DNA of 64,000 nucleotides from Paulownia fortunei. Lineage: Eukaryota > Streptophyta > Magnoliopsida > Lamiales > Paulowniaceae. Below are positions 1-11,582 of the stretch, piece by piece. The notes beneath the pieces were generated by a model. The model searched no databases and had not been told where the DNA came from. It saw nothing but the letters and a program-made list of their open reading frames with translations. Position 1 is the stretch's first letter. Each line of letters opens with the position of its first letter. The DNA is taken from positions 13,856,278 to 13,920,277 of the forward strand of contig CM033120.1 of NCBI GenBank assembly GCA_019321725.1, written 5' to 3'. A program made the translations under genes and the position numbers.

Positions 1-100
1 CATATTTTCCTGTAAAGCCTAAAAACCAGGCATCCAATTTAAGAAGGCATTTGAAATCATTTAAACATAGATGTTTACATAAGCTGCTGCTTTGTCTAAC

Positions 101-1129
101 CTGTAAGAGTTCAGTCATCCTTCCAGTTCCATAAGTGAACAAAGGTTTTGTAACAGAAGCAGTTTGCAAGGACTCAGTTGAAAAGGGTTCATTAGTATTT
201 CCAGTTTCTTGTGTTGAGACAATACCTGAATCTTCTGTTGGAGATTTCAATGCTTCCTTACCACTCTCGGTTTGAAAATCTGATGATTCTGAAGAGCCAG
301 GGTTGTCAACGTCAGTCGATTCCATTGGCTTGACTTTTTCTCCTTGCCCAACCTCAGAGGTGCCTTCATTAAATGGTTCATTGTCATTCTGCTCACTTCC
401 CTGGGAAACTTGGTGGCTGGCGTGGGGTTGTGTGCCCAGAAATATCTGGCTAACTGGTATAGATCGATCTGGGGGTAAAATGGATAATGGTTCAACCATA
501 TGCACATCTTTATCTCCAAAAGCCATCAGATGAGCAGTCCGGGATGCATCTGAAGGCATTTGGTTGGAAGTTGGGAATCCATTTGGAAAATTGACAGGTT
601 GAAGTACAACAGGAACAACAGTGCCTCTCACACCCACCGGAGGAACAGAAGGAGCTGCTTTCCGGGATACATATTTGCGTTTTGGAGGCACCAGACCTGC
701 AGTTTGGATAGCGAGTTTCTGGCGACGAGACCAACCTTGGTTTTCAGCAGGGAGATGGACATCATTTCTTTTTATCATTTGAAGATGTGGGGCAACATCA
801 TTTTCTGCTGTGACAGGAACATAATGTCCTGGCTTGAAAACAACACCCCTCAAATTTGTAGTGGAGTTGCCAATTCTAACAGTAAGCAAATAACCGGCAT
901 CAAATGTGGCCTCAACAACACCAGTTACTGCCTGGCCCACCATACATTCGATTCCGTCTGTTCTATCAGCTCTCTGGGGAAGGTATTCTTTCACTCCTTC
1001 AAAACCAGGAGGTACATGAGCAGCTGCAGTGCGCTTAAGGCTTGGATCTTTACGTGGACGACCGCGTCTACGCTTTAATGGATGGACTGACAAGCCACTG
1101 GAGCTCTCCCCTTGATTAACTTGATTCAT
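101..1129 (-). CDS. AT-hook motif DNA-binding protein, first coding exon (partial gene)
   Basis: This is an open frame of 343 codons from the ATG at 1129 to a splice donor (CTTACAG|GTTAGA) at 101/100; the rest of the gene lies beyond the left edge. Residues 19-27 hold a classical AT-hook (KRRRGRPRK), which binds the minor groove of AT-rich DNA. Residues about 40-120 form a compact conserved-looking block starting PPGFEGV; the remainder is Ser/Thr/Glu-rich and probably disordered. There is no PPC/DUF296 domain in the visible part, so it is not a typical AHL protein. It most resembles the plant AT-hook motif-containing proteins of the At5g54930 type, as recalled rather than searched. An in-frame TAA 15 nt upstream of the ATG fixes the start. 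A nuclear role is inferred; the target genes cannot be told. Confidence 0.85.
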
Positions 1130-3100
1130 TTTAAGAAGTTACGGTGAAGTCTATTCACTTCCTAGCCAAGTCTCATGTAGTACTTGGCTCCTGCCAGGCA
1201 AAAGAGAAATCTTTAACTAATATGTAATAGGTCATTCCAAAACTTATGAAAAACAGCAATCCTGCATTCTTATATAAGTAATTCTGATACCAACAAGCAG
1301 CTAATGACTTGAAACAAAATAAAGCCGCAGATATAATGACTTAAAATGATTGCTAGGTTCCATGGGATCATAAACTTAATCTCTTCAATTGACCAATTGT
1401 TGGCTTCTGAATGCAAGATGTGCTACTAACTTACTAATGATATATGTCTCTTGGCATTAAATTCCACTTTCAGTGAAAAATAAACAAATTTACTCCAAAG
1501 TAAATACATTGAGAGAAATATATGGGGGATTAACACAGTTATGGCATCTGGGGGACTACGAAAAACCATAATGAGAGAACATTGAGATCATAGATATCTG
1601 CTACTGATACTTTATTATCAGGATCAACATATTTGATAGCAGTGAATCGTTTATCTTATTCATTCCCAGTAATTCCATGTACTAGCGCAAGAACAAATTT
1701 TCTAAATTTTTTTTTTTTTAATAATGGGCAAATTAAAAGGAGGTGTACAGTGAAACCAAAGTACTTCACTACTTTTACTTCATAATAACTGGGTTGGTTG
1801 ACACTTTTGGGGCAACACCAATTAGTAACAAAAGTTCACATCAATAAATTCACTTTCGAGCAAAAGTTTCACAGAAGAGTGCTAATATATGCCATCAAAT
1901 ACCAAAATTTTAAGTTCTTTTGAGCAAAAACTCAACAAGTCACTTAGTTATACGATTATTGCTACAAGCGCATAACTAAAGTGAAAAACATAAGACAGAG
2001 AAACAGATGAAGATTTTGATTTTGAAGCTAGTGCAGACATACTGTATCAAGTGAATTCATATTTAAAGCATATTCCAGATGTGAATTAGTTCTAAGTCCA
2101 TCAATAGTCAAAACACTGAAAAAAAGATATTCGCACCCTTTAAAGAACAAATAATAACTAAAGAATGAAATAGAAACTTCAAAATATTATGCCTTTTTTT
2201 TTTCTTTGGGTGTTTCTGGGATGTGATAAGTTCTTGCTTATGTCATAATCACTTGTGGTGTAACAACCTGCACTGAGCAAGACAATCAATCACCAAATAT
2301 TTTTTTTTTTTTGGTTTGTTTGTTTTTACAAATTTGACAAGAAATAACTTGATATGACATCCTAACAAGCTAGTCTGGAATGGCCTAAATGAGCCAGTAT
2401 GTATGGAATTGAGTAACTTGGTCTGATGTACTTTATTTGTTACTTTCTAAACTTTATCGCTCCTAACCGAGCTAAATAAATTAACTATCAATAAAATAAA
2501 TTGAAGATCAGTTTATTCTGGAAACCTAATCTTAAACAAGCTCCAAGCAACCCAATCTGATGCAAGATTTGAATGGGTTCTTGCAATAATGGGCATGCAT
2601 GATGAAGACAAGACAAGGAAATCAATAGCACCATTACTAATAGGCATGATGAAGCCGTTTTCAAATTTCTTAAGCTTAATGACCTTATTTTTACTCTATC
2701 ATCGAGGGGATAGAAAAATAAAACCATACAGCAAAGTGCTGAAATTTAGAAATTTACACAACCTCAATCAAAAATTAGTGAATGAAAATCTACAGCAAAC
2801 AGAAATCTTTACATAAATAATATCTAAGAAAGTTAACTAAAATGGGGCAAACCACTAACAGACACAAATTAAAAATGTCAACTAAAAAAAAAAGAAAAGA
2901 TTAGGATACACACTAAAATTCGATGTAAAGAGGAAGGGTAAGGATCGCAAATTGTATACCTTTTAGGAGTACCACTAAGTTGATGTGAGAGAGATGTTGA
3001 CTCTAAATTTTATGACTGAGTAGAGAAAAATCACAGCAATTTAACTGAAAGACTTGTGGGTATGAGGAAAATAGAGTGAACAAACCAATGTTTCTTTCAC
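1130..3100 (-). other. Spliced 5' leader of the AT-hook gene
   Basis: Upstream of the ATG the minus strand has a good acceptor (TTTGCCTGGCAG) ending at 1191, so leader exon 2 is about 1130-1190. A matching donor (CTAAAAG|GTATAC) ends a first leader exon at 2960, and a TATA box lies at 3123-3133. This gives a leader exon of roughly 2960-3100 and an intron of about 1.77 kb with the U-rich composition usual for plant introns. The transcription start is estimated from the TATA distance only. No other gene is seen in the intron. Confidence 0.6.
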
Positions 3101-3122
3101 AACAAAAAAATGATCCACAGAG

Positions 3123-3133
3123 AGATATATATA
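3123..3133 (-). promoter_or_regulatory. TATA box of the AT-hook gene
   Basis: On the minus strand the motif reads CTATATATATC, about 30 bp upstream of the inferred start of the first leader exon. A perfect-but-one hairpin (3160-3195) lies just upstream. Confidence 0.6.
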
Positions 3134-3159
3134 GGGGGGAACAAGGACATTTTGACTAA

Positions 3160-3195
3160 AAAATTTCCCTTCGGTCAAGCCGAAAGGGAAATTTT
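3160..3195. repeat. Inverted repeat (15-16 bp arms, 5-nt loop) next to the AT-hook promoter
   Basis: The left arm AAAATTTCCCTTCGG (3160-3174) pairs with the right arm CCGAAAGGGAAATTTT (3180-3195) around the loop TCAAG, with one bulged base. The arms are longer than expected by chance and sit about 30 bp upstream of the TATA box. It could be a remnant of a small transposon end, a cruciform-forming site, or a regulatory palindrome. Confidence 0.75.
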
Positions 3196-3199
3196 AAAT

Positions 3200-4760
3200 G
3201 CTTGAAAATCTCTATTATGAGAGCGTTGTACGTAATTTATTGCGATCACATCTCATACAACAAATTTCAAGTGACTGTCATAATCATATATAAGTTGTTT
3301 GTTACTTTTACAGTCCTTCAAAAAATTAATGGTATTCACAGTGATTCATTTTAGTTCCTAATTACTTCATTTCTTGTCTAACAATTGATATGGTGATGAC
3401 ATAATAAGATTTACACTACATGGACTGCAAGGTTATAACTATAAGACATATTATTATTATAGATTAAGGTAAATTAACTTGATAAACACAATCAAAGAGT
3501 ATAAATTAGAACTAAATAAAAATAATTTATAGCTCCATCAGACATGGTTAGCCAACTATATTCAAGATCAAATTGCTCACTTTAGAAGAGAATTAAAGAA
3601 AATATTTTATTTGACAACTTAGTCATAGAGACCTCGACTAATGCATCCGTTACAGGTTCTGTCTCCGTATTATCCGCAAAAGGTTAGCCGTTGCACATTT
3701 TTTCATGATAATCTGATTTAGATTACATACAATCTCAATCAGATTTTGGCAATTTGGGCAAGTGCACTAGATTATTACTCTGCTCAGACCTACATGGCAG
3801 GTAAACAATATGATAGCAACATGGTAAAATCTGCTAAGAGTACACTAATACCGATACCACACACTTTCATTTAAACCTATAAGCATTAGACTATGAAGAC
3901 ATGTGAGAGGGTAAGAAGAAAAGCAGAAGTTCAGGTCAATGATCAACAGAGTAGTGAACAACCTAATGAGGATGAGATCAATTTCGGTATGTGCTGAAAC
4001 TCGCATTACAAAGGGAAGATACCCACCATCAACAGAGTCTCCAGCCCTTGGTGTGAGTATCGGCACGTGCCAACTGCGGCCAATGCAGCATTACCCTTTA
4101 CATATCTTGTAATTACTTGCCGCAAGTAGGCTTAGTGCTGGTCAAATAGCATATGCAACAAATAGTGATATTTTTACAAGATTTAACACAAGTTTCGTAA
4201 TTACTAGTTGCGGCGGATTGCACTAAATGCAGCAAGAACTTCCTATGTTATGCATACTATGATCAAGCATTAAGTTGGTAATAATATTAATTTGTCTAGT
4301 ATTATTCTGACTTATAAGAACACAAGCAAACTAGCATCAAATAAATAACATGTTCAAAAGCAACACAATAAACAAAACATAAAAAGGTCATTGCTGTATA
4401 AACTATACCAACCAAGACCTGTCTCTTCTTTATCCTTTTCTGACAAGGTTACTAATCTTAAACTCTTCACACAAAAGTACATTCCAAAAACAAAAAAAAT
4501 GCTCGCAAAACCCATGCAACATACAGAACCAATAGAAAAACAAATCTTCAATCAACATTTAACCAAAACCCAACAAAAAATGCACCAAACAATTGCAAAA
4601 CCCGACCTAAACGAATTGAATGCGCTCCCAACAACGAAGCTCCATAAATACACGTGTAGGAAACAAGAAATTGCATATAGTTTGAAAGAGAATCAAATGT
4701 AAATAAAATTCAGAAAACCCATAATTAAATAAACCAAAAAATATATATATGTAAGACTGT
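3200..4760. other. Intergenic, no gene recognised
   Basis: AT-rich DNA upstream of the AT-hook promoter. Short open frames on both strands (for example 3845-4066 minus and 4391-4702 plus) lack recognisable domains and splice context. I see nothing that supports a gene. Confidence 0.5.
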
Positions 4761-4762
4761 AC

Positions 4763-4817
4763 CTCTGAAACAGGCTCCATATGAATTTTTCTTGGGTAAA
4801 ACCCTAGAATAGTTTGA
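4763..4817 (-). other. Possible alternative first exon or orphan exon
   Basis: On the minus strand an acceptor-like TTTTTGCAG ends at 4818 and a donor GAG|GTACAG starts at 4762. Between them is a telo-box-like AGGGTTTTACCC, typical of plant leaders, and ATG GAG CCT GTT TCA GAG (from 4780). Spliced to the AT-hook leader acceptor at 1190 it would give only a short uORF (stop after five more codons). It may be an alternative distal leader exon of the AT-hook gene or belong to a gene not otherwise seen. Evidence is splice-site shape only. Confidence 0.3.
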
Positions 4818-6117
4818 CTGCAAAAAGTAATATAGAAAGAGTGAATTAATTATATAATTCAAATAAATTTTTAGGGGTTAGGCCAACATTAATGATAATT
4901 CTTGGAGAGGATTATTATTACTATTTATTACGAGCGTAGCCAACGATGCTCTTATGCGAAGTGTGGATGATAACATGACGAGGCTGTGAAGAAAGAAGAA
5001 GAACTGACAATCATGATGCGACGCGTGTTCTTGTGGAGTGGGGTCTGGTCCGTGCTCGGGTGTAAGTAATCCCAAGATACTTTTATCTTAAGTGAAGTTT
5101 TTTATAATTGATCAAAGACGTTATTGCGACCATAGTAATAATTTTTTTGAATTTTCTAATATAATTGAAATTAAATATGATATTTTATAAAATATTGAAA
5201 TCTCGTATATTTTATTAATAAATGATAATTTGATTGAATCTTTCAATTTTTTTATTAATATAATAATTTATTTTTAAATTTTATTCCTATTTTAATCATT
5301 TTTTTTTTCTATTTTCAATACACATATATAAGGTAATATAAGTTTTAATTGATAATCTTCACACATAATGTATTGTGTCAATAAATTTCTGTCAAATCTT
5401 TTACTCTACCTCCTTTTATTCAGACCTCTGAATATTTCCTAGGTTTGTAATTTTTTTATGAGCAAATAATTAATTACATTCTTATATTAAAATATTATAA
5501 TTAATTCAAAAAAATTACCAACAATTAATTATTCATAATGGTGAAACAAATATTTAGGTTTATTTTGGAACTTCCCATTGGCAATTTAAAGGATTACAAA
5601 ATCCTCTTTCTTGGTCCATATTGATGGATCATTGTTATACTCTGTATTGGGCCCGAACAACATCATCTCTACAAAATTACCTTGAACTGGATCGAGTTTA
5701 AATATCATTAGGCCCATTAAACCCCCTCTCTCAGATGCTCTAAAAAAGGCCAACCGCAAAGTGGGCTTTTCTTCGAATTTGAAAAATAAAAGAATATAAA
5801 CAAAAATGAACTGCCCGAAAACGTCGCAAAATGGGGTAAAAAAAAAAAGGTTGTAACTGGAATGGCCTTGAACCGTTTGACAAAATTCTATTTAAAACCT
5901 TATTGCTATGTTTGAATAAGCTTTAAGATTTTCATTTTTTAATTTTACTTCAAATAATGAAATTCTGTGCTTTACAACAGATATTTTAATTTTTCCTTAC
6001 CATAATCAACATGACGGTGGAATTGTTTTTGCAATCCTTTTAAATTATTCGATACTAATTAATCGACATCCAATTGCATTGTTTGTGAACAATTGAACAT
6101 AAAATGGAATCACATAC

Positions 6118-6562
6118 GGATGTCAATGTACCGGATCCGTAACAAATCTGCCACGTTTGAAATGGGTTTAGATTAAATAAACAGGTAACGAAGCGAATAA
6201 TGGGTTTGTTTTTTTAAACCCATTGGGTTTAAGGCGGGTAATGGGTTCAAGAGGATCTGCGACCGAATATAAGGTGTATAAATAGATTAGAATTTCATTT
6301 GTTTGACTTTGTTGATTTTTTTTCTCCTCCCACCCTCATTTTTCGATCGCTACGCTTCTATTTTATCTTGCAATAATTATTTATTTATTAGTTATTTTTT
6401 AACTATTTTTTTGTTTAATTTTTTCAAAATAAAATAAATAGCAAGTTTGACCAGTCAGTCAGGTATGGGTCTGGGGCTAACGGATCTGGAACTAAATAGA
6501 AGTGGGGTGGGGAGGATCCCGAGTCCAATCAAACTCATCACAAACCCCCTCAATTGACATCT
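6118..6562. mobile_element. Degenerate non-autonomous DNA element (GATGTCAAT ends)
   Basis: It is bounded by short inverted ends: GGATGTCAATG on the left, and CAATTGACATC, its near reverse complement, on the right. The interior is rich in ACCCATT/AATGGGTTT blocks and an AT-rich middle, a composition shared with the elements at 11583-11926 and 18777-19114. It has no coding capacity and no clear target-site duplication. The superfamily is not assigned. Confidence 0.5.
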
Positions 6563-6577
6563 CTAAAATCACATTTC

Positions 6578-6623
6578 TATGGACTAGTTGAGATTAATTC
6601 TATGGACTAGTTGAGATTAATTC
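6578..6623. repeat. Perfect 23-bp tandem duplication
   Basis: The unit starting TATGGACTAGTTGAGATTAA occurs twice head to tail without mismatch, immediately outside the right end of the element at 6118-6562. Confidence 0.9.
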
Positions 6624-6983
6624 GGATCTAGTTTCATCAGCGTTTTTGGTCATATTTTTATATTTCAATAAAACCTAACAAATGTATATATACTCATTTG
6701 AAATAAAATTGTTCTCACTTCTCAGTTTCTAAATAATCATTTAGTTTTTATCTTAACAAAAATCCCACAAATTCAAATGGAAGACCTATCGTCTACTTGA
6801 CAACCTTAAAATAAGAATCCAATCAGTGATCTAATTAAATGTAATCTGATTTGATAAAACAATATTAATATACAAATTAGTTACTATATTTATAATTAAG
6901 CGGATTTTATACATTCTAAATTAAATTTAAAACAATAATTTGAAAAAGTACCCTGTCTAAGTATGTTAGAGACATATATATTG

Positions 6984-7040
6984 AACACCAATTAAGCATA
7001 CTCTTCAAAATTGTGTATAACACCAATTAAGCATACTCTT
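6984..7040. repeat. 22-bp direct repeat, 35-bp period
   Basis: The unit starting AACACCAATTAAGCATACTC is present at 6984-7005 and again at 7019-7040, separated by 13 bp. It looks like a recent local duplication. Confidence 0.85.
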
Positions 7041-8227
7041 GAATCTATATATTTCATTATCGCACTAAATATTTATAACAAAAAATATATATATTGTTTA
7101 TTATGTTTAAGATTTTATAAAATATTGTAAAGTGTAGTAGCAAAATTTACCATAGAAGAACTTATTAAATTACTTCAATGTCTTACAAGATCCTTTGGTT
7201 GGACCATGTAAATGATTAGTTTATCGTGACTCTCATTATCTAAGAACATTGTATAATAACCTAGGTAACTCGCGTTGTGAAAAACGCTTGTGGTATAAAT
7301 GTGAGTGACAATTGTTTGAATTTTTAAAAAGTATAATAAGGTTGCAAGAGTTTTTAGGGCATTTGTTAGTTGTTGATCCTGCAAAAAACATAACGAGTCA
7401 CGTGTTATACCTGAATGCGAGTATGCTGTGATCATCACGCTGTCGATTTTATTTGGAGGGTGTCATTGGGGATGGTATTCATTTCCACAATTTCGTTGGA
7501 ATGTAAATTTTGAATACTTGAAAAAAAAAAAACATTGTATATTATTTGAACATTTATATTATCCTAACAAATTAACAACTTTTTGTAAAAATGAATCTGA
7601 TATAGTGATATAAGATGTTGTGTTGGAGTAAATCTCTCAAAGCATATATTAGGATCATACAATTGTTTAAATAAACCACCGGAAATATAGGCAACATTAA
7701 TTAGGCTTTAATTTAACATCCACGGTCTCTTTGTGTAAGCACAAATAAATATAATTGGTCAAATTTTGAATTCATTTGGCGTAATAAATGCTACACTATA
7801 ATATAATCGATTCTTTAAATTTCATAAATTCAACAAATAATATACCAAATAATCAAGAACTTGAATTCCACCACTAAATTTTTTTTGGAGAAAGCCCGGG
7901 ATTAAGTTTGCCAAAATTTGAGTAAACCATATTACAAATAAATTAATTACACTTGTGATAGGTAAACAATAAAAATAAATCAATTAGAAGACAAATATTA
8001 TTATACTGACCATATAAATTAATCGGATCTCATTAACTGACAAGAATTTTCCTAAGTTTCTTAAAAATCAGGCACATAAATAAAATAAAATCAAACTTTA
8101 CAAAAAAGGAAAAACTAGTAAAAACTTTGCTCCTTCTAGTCTGCCCATCTGAAAATTCCTATTTACACGTGCCACAATTTCTTTTTAACCAAAACACCCC
8201 TGTACACGTGAATTGACTCAATTAACC

Positions 8228-8596
8228 TCATTCAGGTATGCTCTGCAGGGCAGGCCTCCACGGCCGTTGATGGGCCTCGAACCCATCGCCGCCGTCGTTC
8301 ATCAACTGGGCTAAAACTTGCTCCACCGATGACCCATGAACGTCAGCTTTCTTCAAAAGCTGTTCCAACTGTTTCTTGGAGATTTTGATCTTCACTTCAG
8401 TTCCTGTGGGTAAAGCAGAGGATAAAACCCCGCCTTTGCTTTCTCCAAGAAGACGACTTTTGTCTTCTACATAAGTATCAGTGGAGTTCTCGTGGTACGG
8501 GTTTCCATTAGTTCTGCTTTTATCATCGGAGCCGAAGGAGCCCCAGTCTTCACCACCCCATTGCATGGAGGATTCTTTTCTGATGCAATTTCCCAT
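8228..8596 (-). CDS. Small MGNC protein, 122 residues, probably lipid-anchored; function unknown
   Basis: Single-exon gene. The protein begins MGNC, a site for N-myristoylation at Gly2 and likely palmitoylation at Cys4, so it should sit on the plasma membrane or endomembranes. The middle is acidic and disordered (DDKS...TNGN). The C-terminal third has a helical block VKIKISKKQLEQLL (about 68-81), then SVEQVLAQLMN (89-99) and the tail RPWRPALQSIPE. This layout recalls the plant DUF4228/PADRE stress-response group and related MGNC proteins, but that is by memory of the pattern. An in-frame ATG 60 nt upstream (8656) would add 20 residues. I reject it because it lies only about 20 bp from the TATA box, probably upstream of transcription, and would bury the MGNC signal. 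Confidence 0.8.
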   Translation of the reverse strand: MGNCIRKESSMQWGGEDWGSFGSDDKSRTNGNPYHENSTDTYVEDKSRLLGESKGGVLSSALPTGTEVKIKISKKQLEQLLKKADVHGSSVEQVLAQLMNDGGDGFEAHQRPWRPALQSIPE

Positions 8597-8635
8597 ACTA
8601 TAGCTACTTTGTGTTTTCTTGCTACTCTGTGTGTG

Positions 8636-8818
8636 TTTTTGAGAGAAGGTTTTCAAGAATGGGAGTTGGGTTTATTTATAAGGGGTGGTTTGGGGGTTGG
8701 GGGAGTGGGGTGGTTTGATGGAGGGTGGGGTGGTTTTGAGAGAAGGTTTTAAAGAATGTGAGGTGAGTGTTTTATAGGTGGGGTGGCCGTGTGGGGGTGG
8801 GGGCGTGTTGATGGAGGG
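8636..8818. repeat. Diverged tandem duplication of the MGNC core promoter
   Basis: Two copies of about 90 bp lie head to tail (roughly 8636-8725 and 8733-8818, offset 93-97 bp). Both carry TTTTGAGAGAAGGTTTT followed by an AT-rich TATA-like core, G-rich DNA and TGATGGAGGG. The proximal copy keeps TTATAAATAAA on the minus strand; the distal copy has the weaker CTATAAAAC. Confidence 0.7.
8671..8682 (-). promoter_or_regulatory. TATA box of the MGNC gene
   Basis: The minus strand reads CTTATAAATAAA about 80 bp upstream of the MGNC start codon. This places transcription start near 8645. The plus strand immediately upstream (8682-8710) is a run of G tracts that fits the G-quadruplex pattern. Confidence 0.7.
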
Positions 8819-10266
8819 TTTGACCTCATCTTGCCTCAGATGGGGCCCATATTCTTACCTGTTTCGGGTTGGCTCAAGGCGCCACCGCCCCCCACTTCAA
8901 TTTCCCTTTGAGTCGTAGAGAAGAGGTGGCGTCTCAGCTCGGCTACTGGCTTGTTTGCTTACATAATTTAAATTGACATGTGGTGATTTGTTATTTGTTG
9001 GAGCGCCTATTTGTCGAAAACCGCCAGTATTGAATCGGAATTATCATCGGATTGGTTAGTCCGGATTGACAACTCTGTCAATCTTCCAAGTCATGCAAGA
9101 TTGTTTCTAAGTTTTCAGGGTTTCACCTTTGAAGCTATCGTATCCTCAATTACGTCTTCTAACAATGATAAGGTTGAAATTTTATAATTTTATAATTAAA
9201 AAAAGTATTTTAAATTCAAATTTTATTTATTTATGTAGATATCTATCTATTTTAATAATAATTTTTTCATTAAATTGTATATTTAATTTTAAAATTATTA
9301 ATTATATCAAATTAGTTTTAATATTTTAATGTGACAGATGATATAATTCATCGTTTCACTTAAAAAAATTATTTTATTATTAATCAATTGTTTGAATTAA
9401 TTTAATTTGAGGGTTGGTAAACTTCTTTTCTTCCTTGTATACTTAGTTCAACTTATTTCAAAGGTAGAAAAAATTGGAAACTGAAATTAATTAATCAGGT
9501 TGGCAGAAACAAAGACCAAAGTTATCATTTTGAAGTGGATTAAAATTTAAGCTATAGCTGAAAACTCTCGTTCCTATCAGACACATCATCGCTTGCATGA
9601 TCAGAACATTAAATTCAATTTTCAGAGCTTAGGATTGTCTTCCAACTGGCTCTAATTACGTAAGCCGAAGCTAATATGAGCCGGCTAAGAGCCGCCAAAT
9701 CACTACGTGTGAAAAGAAGTTGGCTTCGAATCTTGCTCTTTGAAGTTGAGTGTGAACGCGGCTAACGAAAGGGAATATTTCACCTGTGGAGTACACTGCA
9801 GCTCCACGTGAGTGCGTGTGGTGGCTCCTATCCATGATCTTTAAATCCCTCCATAATTACGCCATTAATATCTTCATATTTAAGCTCCCATGACTATAAA
9901 AAATTTAGTTTATTTATTTATTTATTTATTTTTTGATATCCTAATTTCTGATTTTGTCGAACTAATTTTGGACCTTCTAAACACCTATCTTAGTATGTAG
10001 AAGGGATAAATCACGGGATATGTCTCAACCAAAATATAGGCTTCCAACAAGAACTGTACATTTTTGCGCACAAGTAGTCCAATCTACAGTGATCGCCGGA
10101 GATACATCAGTCGTAGGGTCCGACTGACAGTACAGTAATTGCTCCATACTGAAATGCATTCGCAGGTTCTAATTAGGATTCGAACCCCTTTCCTCTTTTT
10201 GGAAGCAAATCCAAATCAATTATTCCGCCCGTTATACCCAATAGACAAATTTTAGATTTTTAATTA

Positions 10267-10722
10267 GAGTGTCCGGATCGAATCGAAATTTCAAAACATC
10301 AAAATATTATATTAAATACTAATTAACTGGTTTGGTTGGATATTTATTAATTTTTTTTAGGTATTTCAATTGCGTATTTATGTAATCAATTTAAAATATA
10401 TATAAAAAATAAATATTATAATTATAATTAAATTTTCCATTTTTTATTTTTTATTTTTGATAAGTAAAAAAAATAGTATAAAAATAAATAATAGATTGAA
10501 AATATCTATATAAAAATATATAAAAACAATAATTTGATATTCGACATGGTTTGATAAATTAAAAAATATAAATCGAAATCGTATCAAATATTAAAATTTT
10601 ATAAAATTCAAAATAGAATATCAAATCAAATTTTTAATTCAATTTTACTAGGTACTGAATTCGGTTTCGCTACTTATCAAATTTTGGATTTCAATTAAAG
10701 ATTGACCAAAATATGGACACTC
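10267..10722. mobile_element. MITE-like element with GAGTGTCC terminal inverted repeats
   Basis: The left end GAGTGTCCGGAT and right end ATATGGACACTC are inverted copies of each other (8 bp exact, more with mismatches). The 456-bp interior is AT-rich, with the GGTTTGGTT and TTCGGTTTCG motifs seen in many plant non-autonomous elements. There is no transposase. A target-site duplication is not clear. Confidence 0.55.
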
Positions 10723-11133
10723 CTATTTCTAATCCTATGAGTATTTATCTAGTTATTATTTAGTTGCTGATCATATGAATTATTGGCAGTTGTTAAAAAA
10801 TAATCATTGTTGCTAATTGATATTTTTAATATAATGATGTTTTTTTTGTGATTGATATTTTTAATATAATGATGTATTTAATGATTCATTCAAAAATAAA
10901 ATAAAATCCTTAGTTACAATGATTGTCCACTAATTAAACTTGACAACCCACCTGACTGCCTCAATTATCAGCACCTGGAGTCAAAGGAAAATTAAGCGTC
11001 TCAATTGAGGTTGAGTTTATATGCTTTTTGGAAATGATTGACATTGGAACTTGTCTAAATGTTAGAAGTGCAAGTCTTCCCTACTCTTTCTTAAGGTAAA
11101 ATTGTAATTGAAGTCCAAGCTTCCCTTTAGTAC

Positions 11134-11311
11134 ATTTGGAGCTAGGAATTAAGATTTAACTCACAAAAGTGAATGCATCAACAATGAGTGATTTTCTTCG
11201 TACAACATAACCAAAGTGACAAATTTGGAGCTAGGAATTAAGATTTAACTCACAAAAGTGAATGCATCAACAATGAGTGATTTTCTTCGTACAACATAAC
11301 CAAAGTGACAA
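11134..11311. repeat. Perfect 89-bp tandem duplication
   Basis: The unit running from ATTTGGAGCTAGGAATTAAG to CCAAAGTGACAA occupies 11134-11222 and is repeated at 11223-11311 with no mismatch that I can see. The lack of divergence in a decaying AT-rich region implies a very recent duplication, or an assembly artefact. Confidence 0.95.
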
Positions 11312-11582
11312 AATTTAGTGTTTATATTATTGAGTGTGGTATCTCTTCAATAGTAAAATTAATTATATCAAAATTAACATAAAATAATACTAATAATAAT
11401 GACATATTCCTCTAATCACATGCAATCAACTTATGTGAATAGTCTTTTACGAATATTCGCATGCTAACTCTTTTTATTTATTTTTATTGACCTCATGAAA
11501 TTATTACTGATTTAGGGATCGGATGTTCTTGATTGGAGATCTACTCTAATGAACCTAACATATACTCTTATTGTAGATTTAA

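Larger units (their letters stand above)
4830..8220. other. Intergenic, AT-rich, with repeats
   Basis: No gene is supported. It contains the TIR-bounded element at 6118-6562, a 23-bp tandem duplication at 6578-6623 and a 22-bp direct repeat at 6984-7040. The open frame at 7175-7438 (minus, 87 codons) has no recognisable domain and lies in repeat-like DNA. Confidence 0.6.

Noticed and set aside
7175..7438. 87-codon minus-strand frame
   Set aside because: No recognisable motif, no promoter or splice signals, in AT-rich repeat-bearing DNA.
8597..8656. Longer MGNC reading frame starting at ATG 8656
   Set aside because: It would start about 20 bp from the TATA box, probably outside the transcript, and would hide the N-terminal MGNC lipidation signal.
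10160..10260. tRNA-like T-arm (GGATTCGAACCC) on the minus strand
   Set aside because: No acceptor stem or anticodon arm can be folded around it; this motif is common in plant retroposon debris.
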